Shown: positions 47,463 to 60,200 of the stretch, one piece after another
How the letters are laid out: each line of letters opens with the position of its first letter
Numbering within the stretch: the first letter of the stretch is position 1
Source of the DNA: Carallia brachiata
Lineage: Eukaryota; Streptophyta; Magnoliopsida; Malpighiales; Rhizophoraceae
NCBI GenBank assembly: GCA_021464245.1
Contig: JADCRB010000002.1
Coordinates: forward strand, 4,946,885-5,010,884
Reading direction: 5' to 3'
DNA: 64,000 nucleotides
Notes under the pieces: generated by a model
Database searches by the model: none
Told to the model about the DNA's origin: nothing
What the model saw: the letters and a program-made list of their open reading frames with translations, nothing else
Made by a program: the position numbers and the translations under genes

Positions 47463-48550
47463 GTTTTGAGGAGTATTGGTTTAAGAAAAATGTATTTCGA
47501 GAAGGGAGCTTAAAATATCAAAGAGGAATACAAGTATTTGAAAATCATTTAGCGTGCGCATAATCTATAAACAAACGATGTCAACAAGCTTTCTCTTTTT
47601 GACCAATAGCTCGTTCCATGATCGATAAGCACTCACTTGATCTAATCTGCTTTCTTCAAAGAAACAACTAAACAAGACGCAATGGTATCACTTGGCTCGG
47701 ATATTATTTTGAGCATAGGTACGTATTTAAAAGATTTTGTCCGAATTTTTGTCCGACTAAAACATAAAAGTGCAACAAATTTGCATTTTATTGTACTACA
47801 TTGATAAAATATAAAAAAAAAAATCTTATTACTTTATTTTATTGTTTCATAAAGTAACAATGTGGTTAAAGAAAATAAATATTTATTACAATTCGATACG
47901 TAAGTGAGGCAAAGGTATCCAGACACCTAATTTTTTCTTATTATTTTATAGATTGGATACTTGTTTTCTTGTGAGTCCTTTCTTATTTTTCTGTATTTTT
48001 TAATCTAACATCAAAATAGTGTGTTTTTAGAGCAACCACTGCTTTTTTTCGGTGAGGATACCGATATCATTAAAATCGTCAATAAGCATCCAAGATAATG
48101 AAATATCATCAAAGATCAATTGTCACTAATCACATCATTCGGAGGCGCATAGAACATGTCTTTAAGAGTTCGAGTAAAACTTTTCCAGACTAAGATATAC
48201 ATTGATTGGAGAGAGTAGAAGAAAGAAACTGTTTATATAATCGATAACAATGATAGGGCTAAATTGTCTAAGAATTCCTTTGTAGATCAACAAGTTATTT
48301 GTATTAAAAATTTCGTGAAGACTCATGCTTCATTTAGCAAGTAAAGCTAAACAGCCGATAGTTTGCTTCTTTATATAATAGGCTCTCTGAGAGAATACAA
48401 TAATAATGAGTAATATGCCACATGCTTCCAAAAGGGAAAGCTCATAACCTTAAATTTATTTGAACTTTTATTTTATTACGAAAAGGGAAAAAGTTTATTT
48501 AGGAGGTGGGCGGGAATTTTTGTGGCGAAGAAGACAGTGGGGAGGACATT

Positions 48551-51193
48551 TCACATCTTTGTTTCCTTGTCTGCATTGAGAAAATTCCAGATGTCCACAT
48601 CAAGAGAAAGGTCACTCCAAAAGCTCTGGCTTTCCTCATGACTTGAGCATAAACTACTGCCTTCTTCCACTTCCGTCTCTCTTCTTGGACACGTTTCACG
48701 GGCAGAAATGTGTGCAAAGGCCGTTTTTTCTTCAGCAGTGACTTCAGTCGTCTTGTCGATGGTGCCATCGTCTGGCTGATCATCAATATCAGGGTCTTTT
48801 AACAACTCTTCCCACCACTTGCTTTGCATGTGATTATTATTATCATCATCTGATGCTGCTTGCAATGGCGAAGAGGAATTGTAATGATGATGATTTTGAT
48901 GACCCAATTGGACGTTACATGGAATTCGCGGCTTTCCAGCACTTGACCAGAACAAAGTCTTGGGAAAGGACCGAGGTCTAGGCTTTAGAATGTTGGTTTT
49001 TGTTATTAGTTGTGTTTCTGCATTCGCGTTCTTGAAAGAAATTTCCTTCTTTCTTTTCAGATGGGTGTTCCAGTAGTTTTTAACATCATTTGGTGTTCTT
49101 CCTGGAAGTCTACCTGCAATTAATGACCATCTGCAAAATAGAAGTATTATATGTCATCACATAGTTTTCACATCCTCTCTATAATTAGCAGAGGAAGTTG
49201 AAATACCTAGGGTAATAAATTATTAAATTGTAAAAGTAAATGAGCATATAGATGCCTAGGCATATCCAAGGGCGGATTTAGAAATTGCTCTCAGTGGGGG
49301 GCAAAATTTACAATTACCTACACAAGTTCTTGTGTGAATATAAAAACTTGATTTTACAATTCAGAACATTAATCTGACCTTCTCCTAAAACAACAAAAAT
49401 ATTCTTAAATTCATAATATTCGTATGAAAAATATTCATACCGAGCTATCGTTTTGAGATTTTACATGGTTTTAAAATTTTTAGAATTACCTGAACTTTTT
49501 CTTTTGGTGAAATTTTTGCATCCAATTATAATTCTTTCAAAAAAAAAAAGAATTTAAAAGGAAATTTTTTGATATGCCCTGGGGCATATCAGTAAATATA
49601 TATCTCTATGAACCCACCATGTTCAACATGATTGGTGTTAGATAAATTTTTAAGGGACAAAGAAGTTTTTGGGTCCGACCATACTATCTTTATGAAGTAG
49701 TTTAAGACCTTTTTGCTGTATATATCAGCGTACAGAACAACTTGTAGAACAATTCCAAAATATCATGGAACAAATGATTATCTAGTTTTTTTTTTCTTTG
49801 TAAATATTTGGTGAGATTCTTTAAATAAAATTAAAATAAGATTAAAGTGATACGTGATGTTTTATTATTGAACCTTTTTTTAAAAAAATAAATTGTTAAA
49901 TATCGTTAAATAAATTGTATAATTATTTTAATATTACTTAATATTAAGTTGCATAGTAGGGCCTAATTTTTATTTTTAATTTCAATTATCTAATAATACA
50001 TATCATTTTGATTCTACCTAAGAAATCCTACCTATCAGTTCCCTTTTTTTTGTTTTTTTCAGGATAGCAAGGGTAGAAGTTTGGATGCACGATACATCTG
50101 GTGAATGTCCAAAACAAGTAAAGACTTTTGATATTATTTTTAAAGACTTGGTTTGCTTGTACTTGGATGTAAGGGTTATTGAGAAAAAACAACTATCTTC
50201 TATTGTAATACTCTACAGCTCATGAATCACCAAAGCATTTTGTGCATGATGATTGTTGAAGTTTAATACGAAGATCTTGAATTTATGTATCATTGTGCAT
50301 GATTACTGTTATGGAAAAGCACACTGTAAACATTAGTGTCGTTGTGAACAATTAAAATTACAATAAACATCCCATTCGTGGCAGTTGTATAGAGTTTTAA
50401 ACAATGCTTTTTAAGCCACCATATGTATGTTTATAAGCATAAGAGATTTTTAAGTAAAATTTAGTGCACTATGTGGCTTTAGTCCTATCAATTGAAATTA
50501 AACGTGACATTATTTGTTGAATTCAGAGTTAATTATGTAACTAGTGAACTCAATTTATGTTAGCTAGGCATGCGTGCAAAAATAATTTCATGATCTTAGT
50601 ATGCTACTAATCAAGGCTTTAGCTCATGGGAACAACTGAAAACTGAAAATCTTCTTCTTTTGTTTGGGAAATGATAAAAAAAAAAAAGACTGTAAGCTCC
50701 GCACAATTTTTTTTTAAAACATATGACGTGCAATATAACTATAAGTAATATGCAATAAATTTATGAAAAATGCACAAAATTTCTATGGTCAAGACCCAGT
50801 TTGGTTTTTATTGCATGCATCTCGGAGTTACTCTTGCCTGTTGCCAAGCAGCATATGTAGCCTGATCATCAATTCAACTTCATCTGTTTTGAACTCTCCT
50901 CTCTTGATATTTGGCCTAAGATAGTTCAACCATCTCAGTCTACAGCTTTTCCTGCATCTATTCAAGCCTGCAAATCCATGCTGAGTTAACTTGTATATGT
51001 AATTAAGCTAATCAAACATCTTTATAAAATAGATATATATATATATATATATACCTGCTTTGATTGGAACTTGATGCCATTTGCCTTCACCATATGTTTC
51101 AATGCACTTTCTCAGAAGCTTGTCTTCCTCGTCAGTCCATGATCCTTTTCTCACTCCAAAAGAGCCCTCCATGGAGCCTGCATCATATGCCAT
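48551..51193 (-). CDS. R2R3-MYB transcription factor, subgroup 6 (anthocyanin regulator type)
   Basis: This is a nuclear DNA-binding activator expected to work with bHLH and WD40 partners to switch on anthocyanin genes (known for PAP1/MYB75, MYB113/114 and grape MYBA). Coding exons: 51193-51055 (139 bp), 50967-50838 (130 bp), 49130-48551 (580 bp); 849 bp in all, 282 residues. R2 covers about residues 14-64 (Trp 19, 39, 59) and R3 about 67-115 (Phe72, Trp91, Trp110). The bHLH-contact signature [DE]Lx2[RK]x3Lx6Lx3R is complete (E78 to R97). The subgroup 6 motif KPRPRSF is at 139-145, and His/Asn/Asp-rich runs follow. The residue before NDV (103) is Pro, where many dicot anthocyanin MYBs have Ala (ANDV). 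Intron 1 is 87 bp and starts with a (TA)n run right at the donor. Intron 2 is 1707 bp and appears to be GC-AG (50837 to 49131). The first ATG has strong context (ACAAAATGGC); a second in-frame ATG at 51172 would give 275 residues and matches the usual family N-terminus (MEGS...). A TATA-like CTTATAAGT lies near 51263-51272 on the minus strand. Confidence 0.93.
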
Positions 51194-51672
51194 TTTGTTT
51201 CCGCCGTATGCTTCAAGCTAAGTTCATTTCCTTGCTTTAGCTTCAATGTCTCCAAAAGAAACTTATAAGTAGGCATTTGCTGTTGCCGCTTTGTACGCAT
51301 GCAGTCACTCAAAAAGTTGCAAGGCTCTTGCTTGGAAATGACGTGCACGTCTTGTATCCACTAAATGGTTATGTCCGTAGGCTGCAATAATTTTCAAAAA
51401 ATACAAAGAAAAATATGTTACGACACTGCAAAAATTAACATAACATTTTTTTTACTACAATAAGATCTGCTTAATACTGTAATAGAAGAGTCATCCACTA
51501 GTGTGAAAAGACAATTTTTTGTAAAAAAATTGAAAAATAAATTTTAGGATAATACTGTATATATTTAGAATAATACTAACTATATTTTAAGATTTAATTT
51601 TCTTGAAAAAAAAAACCAAACTTCCAAAAGAAAAAAACAAAAAAAAGGAGTAATACATAGGTGCGCATCTGC

Positions 51673-51703
<31 letters not shown>

Positions 51704-52553
51704 ATATCAGCCACAAAGCTTGTCTTCCAGCTAGACATGCCAACATTGCAATCTTGGAGATAACATGGAGCCTTAAAATCATGCATTAATATTCATTTAT
51801 AATATTCTGTTTTTTTTTCCCCCCCCATATCTTCCGTAGAGCTCTAGTTTCATATCATTCACACCGCCTTAGACGAATTTGCACGTTTTGTATACTAGAG
51901 AGATTGACCTAGACCACTGACCTTCGGCTTGCGCATTTTTGTTTTGAAATGTATTAACGCAAGAAAAGAGAAACATTGCTCAGAACTTAAATTATAAATT
52001 CCATTGAAATAAAACATACAAAAGTGAATTTTCAACATTGCAGTTGTGTTTACAATTTCAGCAATAATGGATATTTGTTTGAAATTATGCAAAGTGAAAA
52101 AAAAAAAATAAAGAAACCATAGAAACCTACATACTACAATAATTTTTTTTAATTCAATTAAAAATCCCATTGAGTCGTGAGATGAAATTGTAAGTTGAGT
52201 TATACAACAGAATAATTATTTCTATTCACATAAATTTCATACACTTTTCTAAGAATTAGTTACTAAAGACATTTTAGTGATCTAAGTTTATGGTTGTACA
52301 AGTCTTTACAAGATGGGATTATTAGACTGGTCTGCGGAGAGGTGCAATTTTCCTTCACTCTATGAGAAATGAATTGTTTTGCTGATACATTGGCCAGAAT
52401 GGGAATTTGGTGGGAAAGAAACTCTGATGGCTTGGAAGTGAATGGTTCATCAAGTTGTGGGGCCCCTGGTTTCTGAAATTGTACAGACAGAGAAATATGG
52501 GGTGTGGTTGAGCCTCAATTTTGAGCCGTATATACAACTTTTACTGTGCTTAC
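51194..52553. other. Upstream region of the MYB gene
   Basis: Presumed promoter side of the minus-strand MYB gene. It contains a (TA)n microsatellite at about 51673-51699, a TATA-like motif near 51265 and otherwise AT-rich sequence. Frames at 51151-51348, 51580-51786 and 51895-52170 (minus) show no domain. The first overlaps the MYB start out of frame and starts upstream of the TATA-like motif, so it is probably not transcribed as an upstream frame. Confidence 0.4.
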
Positions 52554-52760
52554 CGCTTTGTTTGGGATTCAAAGGAATAGAAAAGGAAAATAAATTTCTT
52601 TTATTTTTTTTTCATTTATATTTTATTAATTTAAATAATTAATTTTATTTTTTTTATAAATTATTATTTATTTATTTTCATAATTTTTAATCATTATTTT
52701 TTATTAATTATAATATTATTATTACTTTCTTATTCATTTTCATTCAATCCAAACAGAGCA
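52554..52760. mobile_element. Tourist/PIF-like MITE, about 207 bp
   Basis: The left end CGCTTTGTTTGGGATTCAA and reversed right end TGCTCTGTTTGGATTGAAT form good terminal inverted repeats of the 'CTGTTTGG' type common in plant PIF/Harbinger MITEs. TAC occurs on both sides and could be the 3-bp target duplication. The interior is nearly all A/T. Confidence 0.55.
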
Positions 52761-54940
52761 TACAACTTCTTGATTTTAAAATTAACCTATAACAAAGTTC
52801 CTTCAGTTCAAGAAATAAAAATAAAAATTAAAAAGCTTACCTTATGACGTCTATAATTCTCCTCGTAATAACTCAAGTTTTGGTTTAACGCTAAAAAAAA
52901 AAAAAAAAACAAAAAAAGTACTGGATAAGTATTGAGTTATATGAAAACATCTGAAAAGGGTTGGTGCAGTAAATGGTGCATAATTCTCCACATGGCAATA
53001 ATGCATGTGATTCCAAAACGGGAAAAACCATCACAATGTAACCACCCGTATCCAAGGGGAGTGGAAGCAAAATTATGGGAACATAAATCTGTACAAGTAC
53101 AGAAGGCCATTTTCGAAAAGATATTATCCTTTATAGAATTTATTAATTTCCATGCGTAACTATCGTATGAAATGTTTCTAAAAAAAAAACTATCAAGTGA
53201 AATTGGCCCACTAACCAATCATTGAAACAATAAAGAAAACAAGCTTCATTTTTTTTTTTTTTTTTTAACATACAAAGAAAACAAGCGGCATCAACAATTT
53301 GATGCCATCGTATGTAATACACTAAGGCATTTCTAATTTAAATTAAATTAAATTCAACTTCTTTTTGGATTAAAAATTAATTCAACTTTATATGTGAGTG
53401 AAAATTAACAATTTATGTAGAGTCCATTGTGATCAAGAAAATGATAAAATACATTTTTATAATGTAAAATTAAGTGAATTATATATATTTATATATATAA
53501 TTGAGTAAAAATAATAAACACATGTTAAATTTTAATTGCTTAAAGATGTTATAGTGATTTGGTGCAATATTAACTTATTTTTCTTACCCTTTTCCTTCTC
53601 GGAAGCTATCTAAGATTATTTTCTTTCCTTTTCCTCATTTTCCTTGTTTTTTTTTTCATCCTCCTCCTTTATTCACAACGTCTATGTATCTTTTTGGCGA
53701 CATTATACGTTGGTCAAGATCCAGATTAAACTATATTTTTACGTTTTTTTTTTCTGTCTTTTTAAAATTGTTAACGTGGCAGTAGGAGAGAAAAAAAATT
53801 ATGTGAGTAAAATTTGAAATTTAAATTCTAAACGTTATAATAAATAGCAATTACTTTCAACCACTTGAGTTATGTCTAATTTACTTTATATTTTTTTTTC
53901 CAATTTATATAGAATAATACAGGATGATTAAAAAGTAAAATTCCGCCATCGTTATTGTTTTGATCAATTGGGCCTATGTGATTAAGAATTTTAGAAACCG
54001 ATGGGGCCATGTCCATCTCTAATCACAAAATGCATGGGCCCTACGTGAACCCTCAACCATGATATGTCTGCTTCTTTTTTTCTTTTACGTTGAAATTATT
54101 ATTGATTAGTTTGTTACGTATTAATAAAAGAAGAAAGTCAGAGATTTAAAAACACCCCAAAAAGTCTACTAACACCTTAAAAGGCAAACCCTTAAATGCT
54201 AGTTTTTAGAGTAGAACTCCTGGCACCATCTCCTGCCTCCAAGATCGGTAGGCATTTAGGCAAAGCCACTTGTATGGATGCTTATTGATATTCCAAAGAC
54301 AATTTATAGTCAATATGTCATCTTGAACCCTCAACATTTATCCTTATCCTTATCGAGTCAATTTAAAGTGTTCACGACAGCAATCTTTATCCTTATCGAG
54401 TCCTATTACAAGGTAATTTTATTGACAAAATATATAACAAAAATAAAAAAAAATTATTAGTTATTTGTTCAACATTTTATCATTATTATTAAATAAAATA
54501 TAAAAATTATTATATTACGAATAAAAATCAGATTATAATGTTCAGCAACATTTATCCTTATCTTTTAGTTCAATAAATTGTCGGTTTTATGATTGATTAA
54601 TGTCATGCGACATCTCATTATGTGTAGGGCCCGCCAGCATCGAAAGATGTTTAACAGTAGATGAAAATAATCGCAATCTGCATTGTTGTCGGTTTATGGT
54701 TATTCGTTGGATCATAATTGTATTCACAATTCAAACCCCATCACAAAATCAAATATTTCCTGCTCGTCTACGGGTTGGATTTTCGATAGTATCCTTGTTG
54801 AAGTTAATCCAACAAATGAGAACTTATCCACGGGCTTCAAGAACAATCACTGTTGGCTTGCCAAGAATATATTTGGGCTTAATTAGCAACAATCATTATT
54901 GTGGGATGACAAGTATCTTTTTTTTTTTTTGAGCTTTGAT
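52761..54940. other. Intergenic, no gene seen
   Basis: AT-rich with poly-A/T runs. Overlapping frames at 52932-53218 (both strands) and 54600-54932 (plus) show no recognisable domain. A phrase 'TTATCCTTATC(GAGTC)' recurs at about 54343, 54389 and 54552, a minor local repetition. Confidence 0.4.
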
Positions 54941-55960
54941 GCCGAGTATCTTTACTTGGACTCAGATCAGTAATTGCGATACAAATGAGAAATGACTATA
55001 CTTGGGATTAGGAACCATTGTGAATGCCACGGAATATACTTGCGCATAGGCTATGGAGAACCTACGTGGGCTTAGAAACTATAAAAAAATGCCATTAGAG
55101 AAACTTTGACTTTAGATGCCAAGGAATGATGGCTTTGGACTCCAAGAAACGGTACCTGGATTTAGATGCAAAGAAATGATATATGGACTTTGAGATACTA
55201 AAGAATTCAGAGAACATATATGTGTTGTAGATGCCAAGGAATGATGCGGGCTTTGATAAATCAGTGCATATTTTACAAATAATATTTGATAAAATACGGA
55301 ATCAATATAATATCTTATCAGAATTTATTAACAAAATGAGTTGAACTTGTAAGCACTTATAAGAATATTCAAAATATGATAAGAACTAAGTTTAGGCTCA
55401 AAGTTCATAATGCCAAAACCCACCTTGCTAGAGAAGCCCATCCATGAAGATCTCGAGCGAAAGCCCAAACCCTGATTCACCACCCGGGGTTCCAGACCTT
55501 ACTAACTAAACATGGCTCACCTCTCTCCAGTACGACTACCCACCGAGCTATTAAGGACCCACCTAACCACTTATAAATATCCTAAAGGACATCGAACACA
55601 AGGTAATGTCCTCAAACTTGCTCTAGATACCTTGATTCCCCATCATCTTACCCATTGTTGACTAAGGCATCGAAATGCTGACATTGGGTCCCACCTTAGC
55701 ACTCTAAACCGTGCTTTGTCTTGCAAGTGATGAGACTTAGTCCATTTGTCTCGCTCTCCTTTTGTGGTCCAATCCGTGTCCTCCTAGATCAAACCGAATC
55801 ATATACTAAAACTTGTTGTGACACCTAATGATGACTGGGCATGTAATGCCCATAAATTGTTTTTGGGCTTTGAGTTACCAAAATGAGATGCCAAGGACTT
55901 GAAATTGGGCTTGAAAGGCCTAGCATAAGCAATGGGCAAAAAATGTGGAGCCCTAAGGTT
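54941..55960 (+). mobile_element. LTR-like retroelement sequence (solo or partial LTR) with degenerate repeats
   Basis: The 55390-55790 block has the look of a plant Ty3/Gypsy LTR: a GC-richer leader, a TATA box (TTATAAATATCC near 55571), then an R-like region with CTAAGGCATCG and repeated pyrimidine-rich phrases. Just upstream, 'TAGATGCCAAGGAATGATG...GGCTTTG' recurs at about 55113, 55161 and 55227, with a weaker copy near 55890. No gag or pol coding sequence is visible beside it. Boundaries and strand are uncertain. Confidence 0.4.
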
Positions 55961-57240
55961 TGGGCTTAAGGTGCTAAGAATGAATGAAAGGATTTCAAAG
56001 ACAAACATGAGGATTTTGAAGTGATAAGATAAGATTTCAAAAAATGATACTCGAGCTGGTTAGTGGCGGTTGCTCTCAGATAAGAGATCTTGGATTTAAG
56101 CACTGCTCGACAAAAATTACTAGGATTGGGATCGATCGGTGTGACTAAACTTAGGCCTTCTCTAGTATGAGTTCTACCGTAATCATCCAGACTATTTGCA
56201 TTACTGGGAAGAGGCTTAGTGCTCTTTGGCAGGACCATCGAGGCACCACTCCCATGTTAGAAATCGTAGGATATTTATCGAGTAAATACGCAACAGAAAC
56301 AAAAATTTAAAAATTTGATTCCTAAGAGCAGATTGATTGATTGTTAAATATAATTACAATCTAGCCTAAGAGAAAGAATTGTTACTACGTAACATTCAAA
56401 TCTTATTTTCTTTTAGGCCTATAAGCTGGTTGTCGCAAACCACCACTGTTAAAATGTTTGGCTTCTAAAAGTATTCACATAAGAACTAGGAAAAACAATT
56501 CTTAATTCTAAACCTTTTAAGGAGAGAAGAGAGAGAAGAGGGCAAGTTTAAGGAAAAGAGGTAGCTTTGAATGATGTAAAACCGTATGTTAGGCAGACCT
56601 TATGAGATTTTATTTATAGAGACCTTAGACTATGTAAGTTCCAGTGTAATTTCTCATAAATTACACTTTAGTTCCTATAAATTGAAATATGATATATTTG
56701 ATCTCAAAAGCTTCTCAAACTTTTTTCTCAAGTCCAACTTGATCTCCTTTTGCATTTCTCACCAAATTCCCTTATGTGTGTTATTCATTAAGACCCTAAC
56801 ATGTTAGCAATGAATATAAATTATAATGTCAAAGGATTAGATAAATTAAATTTTTTTAATTTATCAGTAATTTTTTAGTTAATTAATTTATATCTATAGA
56901 GCAACATTGACGTCTAGTAATGTTCCATCACTACCTACATATCACGATTGACAAAGTGGTTTGACTAATCCCTTTAGTGCACCGTCTTTTAGTGTAATTC
57001 AATCCTTTTGTCATATTAATGTTCCAATTAGAAATAGAGTATGAAATTAGTATCTATTCTATATTGTCCAATTATATTCGTTTTCAAATACTAATAAGGT
57101 CATTGATTCCATAAATTAGATTATAACTCCTTATAATCCTCATTCTACCTCTCGCAGAGATTTCTTAAATCAATACCTAATGAGAACGATGGAACATTCT
57201 CTCACAATTAATTTAAGGTGACGAATCCTTTATTGATTAA
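55961..57240. mobile_element. Retroelement debris, possible Copia LTR starting near 56264
   Basis: The sequence 'TGTTAGAAATC' at about 56256-56266 is the common start of Copia LTRs. The stretch to 57240 includes segments of a kind often found beside such LTRs, including 'GTGACGAATCC' near 57218. No pol domains are seen. The frames at 55799-56008, 55966-56238 and 56586-56807 are not credible genes. Confidence 0.35.
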
Positions 57241-60200
57241 TGTGTACGAACACTTACTAGTAAGTGCACCAGTTGCTCAAGTAATATAGATAATGAGTAG
57301 AGTATCGTCCCAAAAGGATTGAAGACAAACAAGTACGGAACCACGTATTAATTCTAACTTTATTTAGAAGGCCAATTTTAATATTGCAAAACTGAATAAA
57401 ATAGACAAATAAAACTGAAATAGAGTAAATTGAATGCTAAACACAATGAGATATAACCAGGCAAAAATATGCTAGGGGTTTCAGTTGACAACACCAAAGT
57501 TAAAAAGGATTCGACTAATATGCTATCAAGAAAGTGATCTATTGATGGGACAGTGGAATTTTCTATGTTATTTAAAATTCTCTTTGGAATTATATTAAAT
57601 CTACCTTTACCTATTAACCTAATAAATCTTTATATAGATTTAAATAGATAAAAGAGCATTATGTTCTATGAAAAACTCTAGGTTAAGTAAATCCTTACGC
57701 AATCCACCCATCACTACTGAATGAATCGTGTTTGTATATCTTTGTATTTCATTCAATTCACGGTATGTATTATTTAATCTAATATAAAGAATCTCCTCTC
57801 AGTCTCAACCATAAATATCATATCTATAAAAAAGGTGATCAGACTTTTAAAAATATTAAGCACAATAACATATACTCAATATGAAAAGAAAATTCTTAAA
57901 TAGCCTGTAAGTAAGAAAAGTACATAACTAAGGTTAGCCTATACCGTAGCCCTAGTTACGAAAATTAGTTCATAACGAAAACAATAAAAACCAAACCAAA
58001 TATTGAAGACAATATTGAAGACACAAAGAGTTTTGGGAGAATAGAAAGATAAACTGCTCTAAGGTTTTGCTTCCTTATAGTCAGTTTGGAGTGCGAATGA
58101 TTACGATGGAAAGAATGAGAGAAGAAAGAAAATAAAAAAAGTCGGCTGTTTGGAGTAAAGGTAAGATTGGGACGGAGCAAAAAACAAGAGAAAGGCAGCT
58201 GAAAATTGGCGTGGGATCCACATGAAAAATGTTTTCCCCAAATTGGAGAGAAAGGAAGATAAAGCTGTCAGAAGGCATATGGGTGCACAATAAATTTACT
58301 GAATTGCCCTCATCAATTTAGGGTTGAAACAATATCTAGGCATTTTTAACTCAGAAAGCATATAGGTGCACAGTAAATTTACTGAATTACCCTTATCAGT
58401 TTGTATAATCAACTCAGATATTTTTAAGGTGAAAAAATATTCTGGGCATTTTTTTGTGCTAAATTGGGCAGTATTTTTTTACAATTTAACTTATTATTTT
58501 ATTTATATATACACAAATATATACAAATCACTTATACGAATTATTTTAGTTTTATATATTATACAAATATGTTCCTTATCATTTCTGAAAAAAAATTATT
58601 ATTATCTATAAAAAAACATAAAAGTTGTAGGTCTTCTCTTATCTTTCTTTTGGCTCAATAATCACTCATTTCTGATATCTGCAATGAAAGTTATGCCCGA
58701 AATAACGATTAGTGCTCAATTTGTGACAGAAAAGAATTCTAATTAGGATTGGTTTACTTATCTGAGTAGAATTTCTCTCCAATAAATCTCCAAATCAGAC
58801 TAAAACTCTTCATTAATCTTCTTTTATTTTCTCTTGACTTCTCAATCAATAATTTTTCACAAATTGACTCCAAAACAATCACTATAGCCCTTTGTTACAA
58901 AAGAATTTAAAAATAAATAAAATCTCAATAAATCTGAATTCAAGTAGGAATAAAAAATGCATAATTGAGAGTAAAATGAATAAAAAATGTACATCAAATT
59001 AGGCCTTACTAAATACCCCCAAACTTAGATTTTTGCTTGTCCTCAAGCAAATGAAAAGAAACTTAGAAACAATGAATATAGAGACTACCAATAATTATAT
59101 TCAACTTCCCAATGCTTACTTCAAACATCAAACAATTATTAGAAAACTAAAGAATATTATACAAGTTTAGTAATTAATTTAAGCATCCTCAAAATCTGAA
59201 ATGAGTTAGGAATAAAGTATGAATAACCAATCATAATTTAATTTTTGCTACTCAAATTGGTTTATGCAAATAAGTGTATGAATAAGATAATCTCTGAATT
59301 ATATATAAGTGAATCTTCACAGGCCTACTTTTCATATCCCACTCCACTAATGTAGATACCCATATAATCAAAGATTAAAAGGATTTTATTAAGCTTGTAA
59401 CGTGGCTAGGATGATAAAAAATAAAGGAAAAAGAGATAAGAGAAATCAAAGTAAGAAAATATAAGAATTGAAAACTTCGTTGTTTTTTTTTTTAATGAAA
59501 AGAACCTAAAGAGAATATGAAAATTCTGTTCTTGAGGCATCCGTCAACCACAACTTGAACTTTGGTTGACCCATCAAAAATTTTTGTAAAGTATAGCTTC
59601 TTACATTTTTAGGACTTTGGTCAACCAATAACTTTAGTCTAGTCAACCGCTCAAAACTTACTATAACTTATCGGATTTTTTTCAATAAATATTCTTCTGC
59701 TCATTCCATCGACTGATAAAAACTTTCTATAACTTTTCATCTTTTTATATCTTCTCTTCATCCTGCCTGCCCAATTGGTTAGGTTGACTAATCTAAAATT
59801 TCTGTCAACACTAGGAACTAAAAATTCTTTTCTTTGCTTTTTTCTTTTTCAAAGAGAGATTTCTTTCCCTAGTTCTCTTAAAGGGTAATCATGGTTTTTC
59901 AAGCCAAAAGGATAAATGAAAATTGTGTGTTATCAAAGAAATCACAAGTCTAATATCATTCAAAAGTCTCAAAAGGGTGATTAGAGATATAATATGAATA
60001 AGGTAAGCTTGAAAGGTTTAAACGCAATAAAGATGACCTAAATCATTTCTCCAATAATATAATAGTTTAGGATATCGCCTCAAGGAATAATCAAACAGGT
60101 TTTAGAGATCACAATTGACATTATAAAGATTTCACTATATTCACATAAATTTTCTCTAAGCATGTAATATATCGCAAAAGTCATAATCACCAATCAGAAT

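Larger units (their letters stand above)
42743..50620. repeat. Segmental duplication copy 2 (contains MYB intron 2, exon 3 and 3' flank)
   Basis: Partner of 30843-33150, in the same orientation. It is 7.9 kb against 2.3 kb because it received three later insertions (42868-44510, 44631-46308 and 46665-47462; 4.1 kb together) and keeps a 1.47-kb segment with MYB exon 3 that copy 1 lacks. A GC-rich phrase shared by both copies ('GGCTGCGAGTTGTGCC', at 31191 and 46394) and the 'GATTTTTTCATGTGTTTTGG' phrase (31429 and 46594) show the match clearly. Confidence 0.65.

Noticed and set aside
51151..51348. Possible upstream open frame overlapping the MYB start
   Set aside because: Its ATG lies upstream of the TATA-like motif near 51265, so it is probably not in the mRNA, and there is no evidence for a longer leader.
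54600..54932. 110-codon frame
   Set aside because: No recognisable domain, ends in a poly-Phe run from a T tract, and an overlapping frame is equally open.
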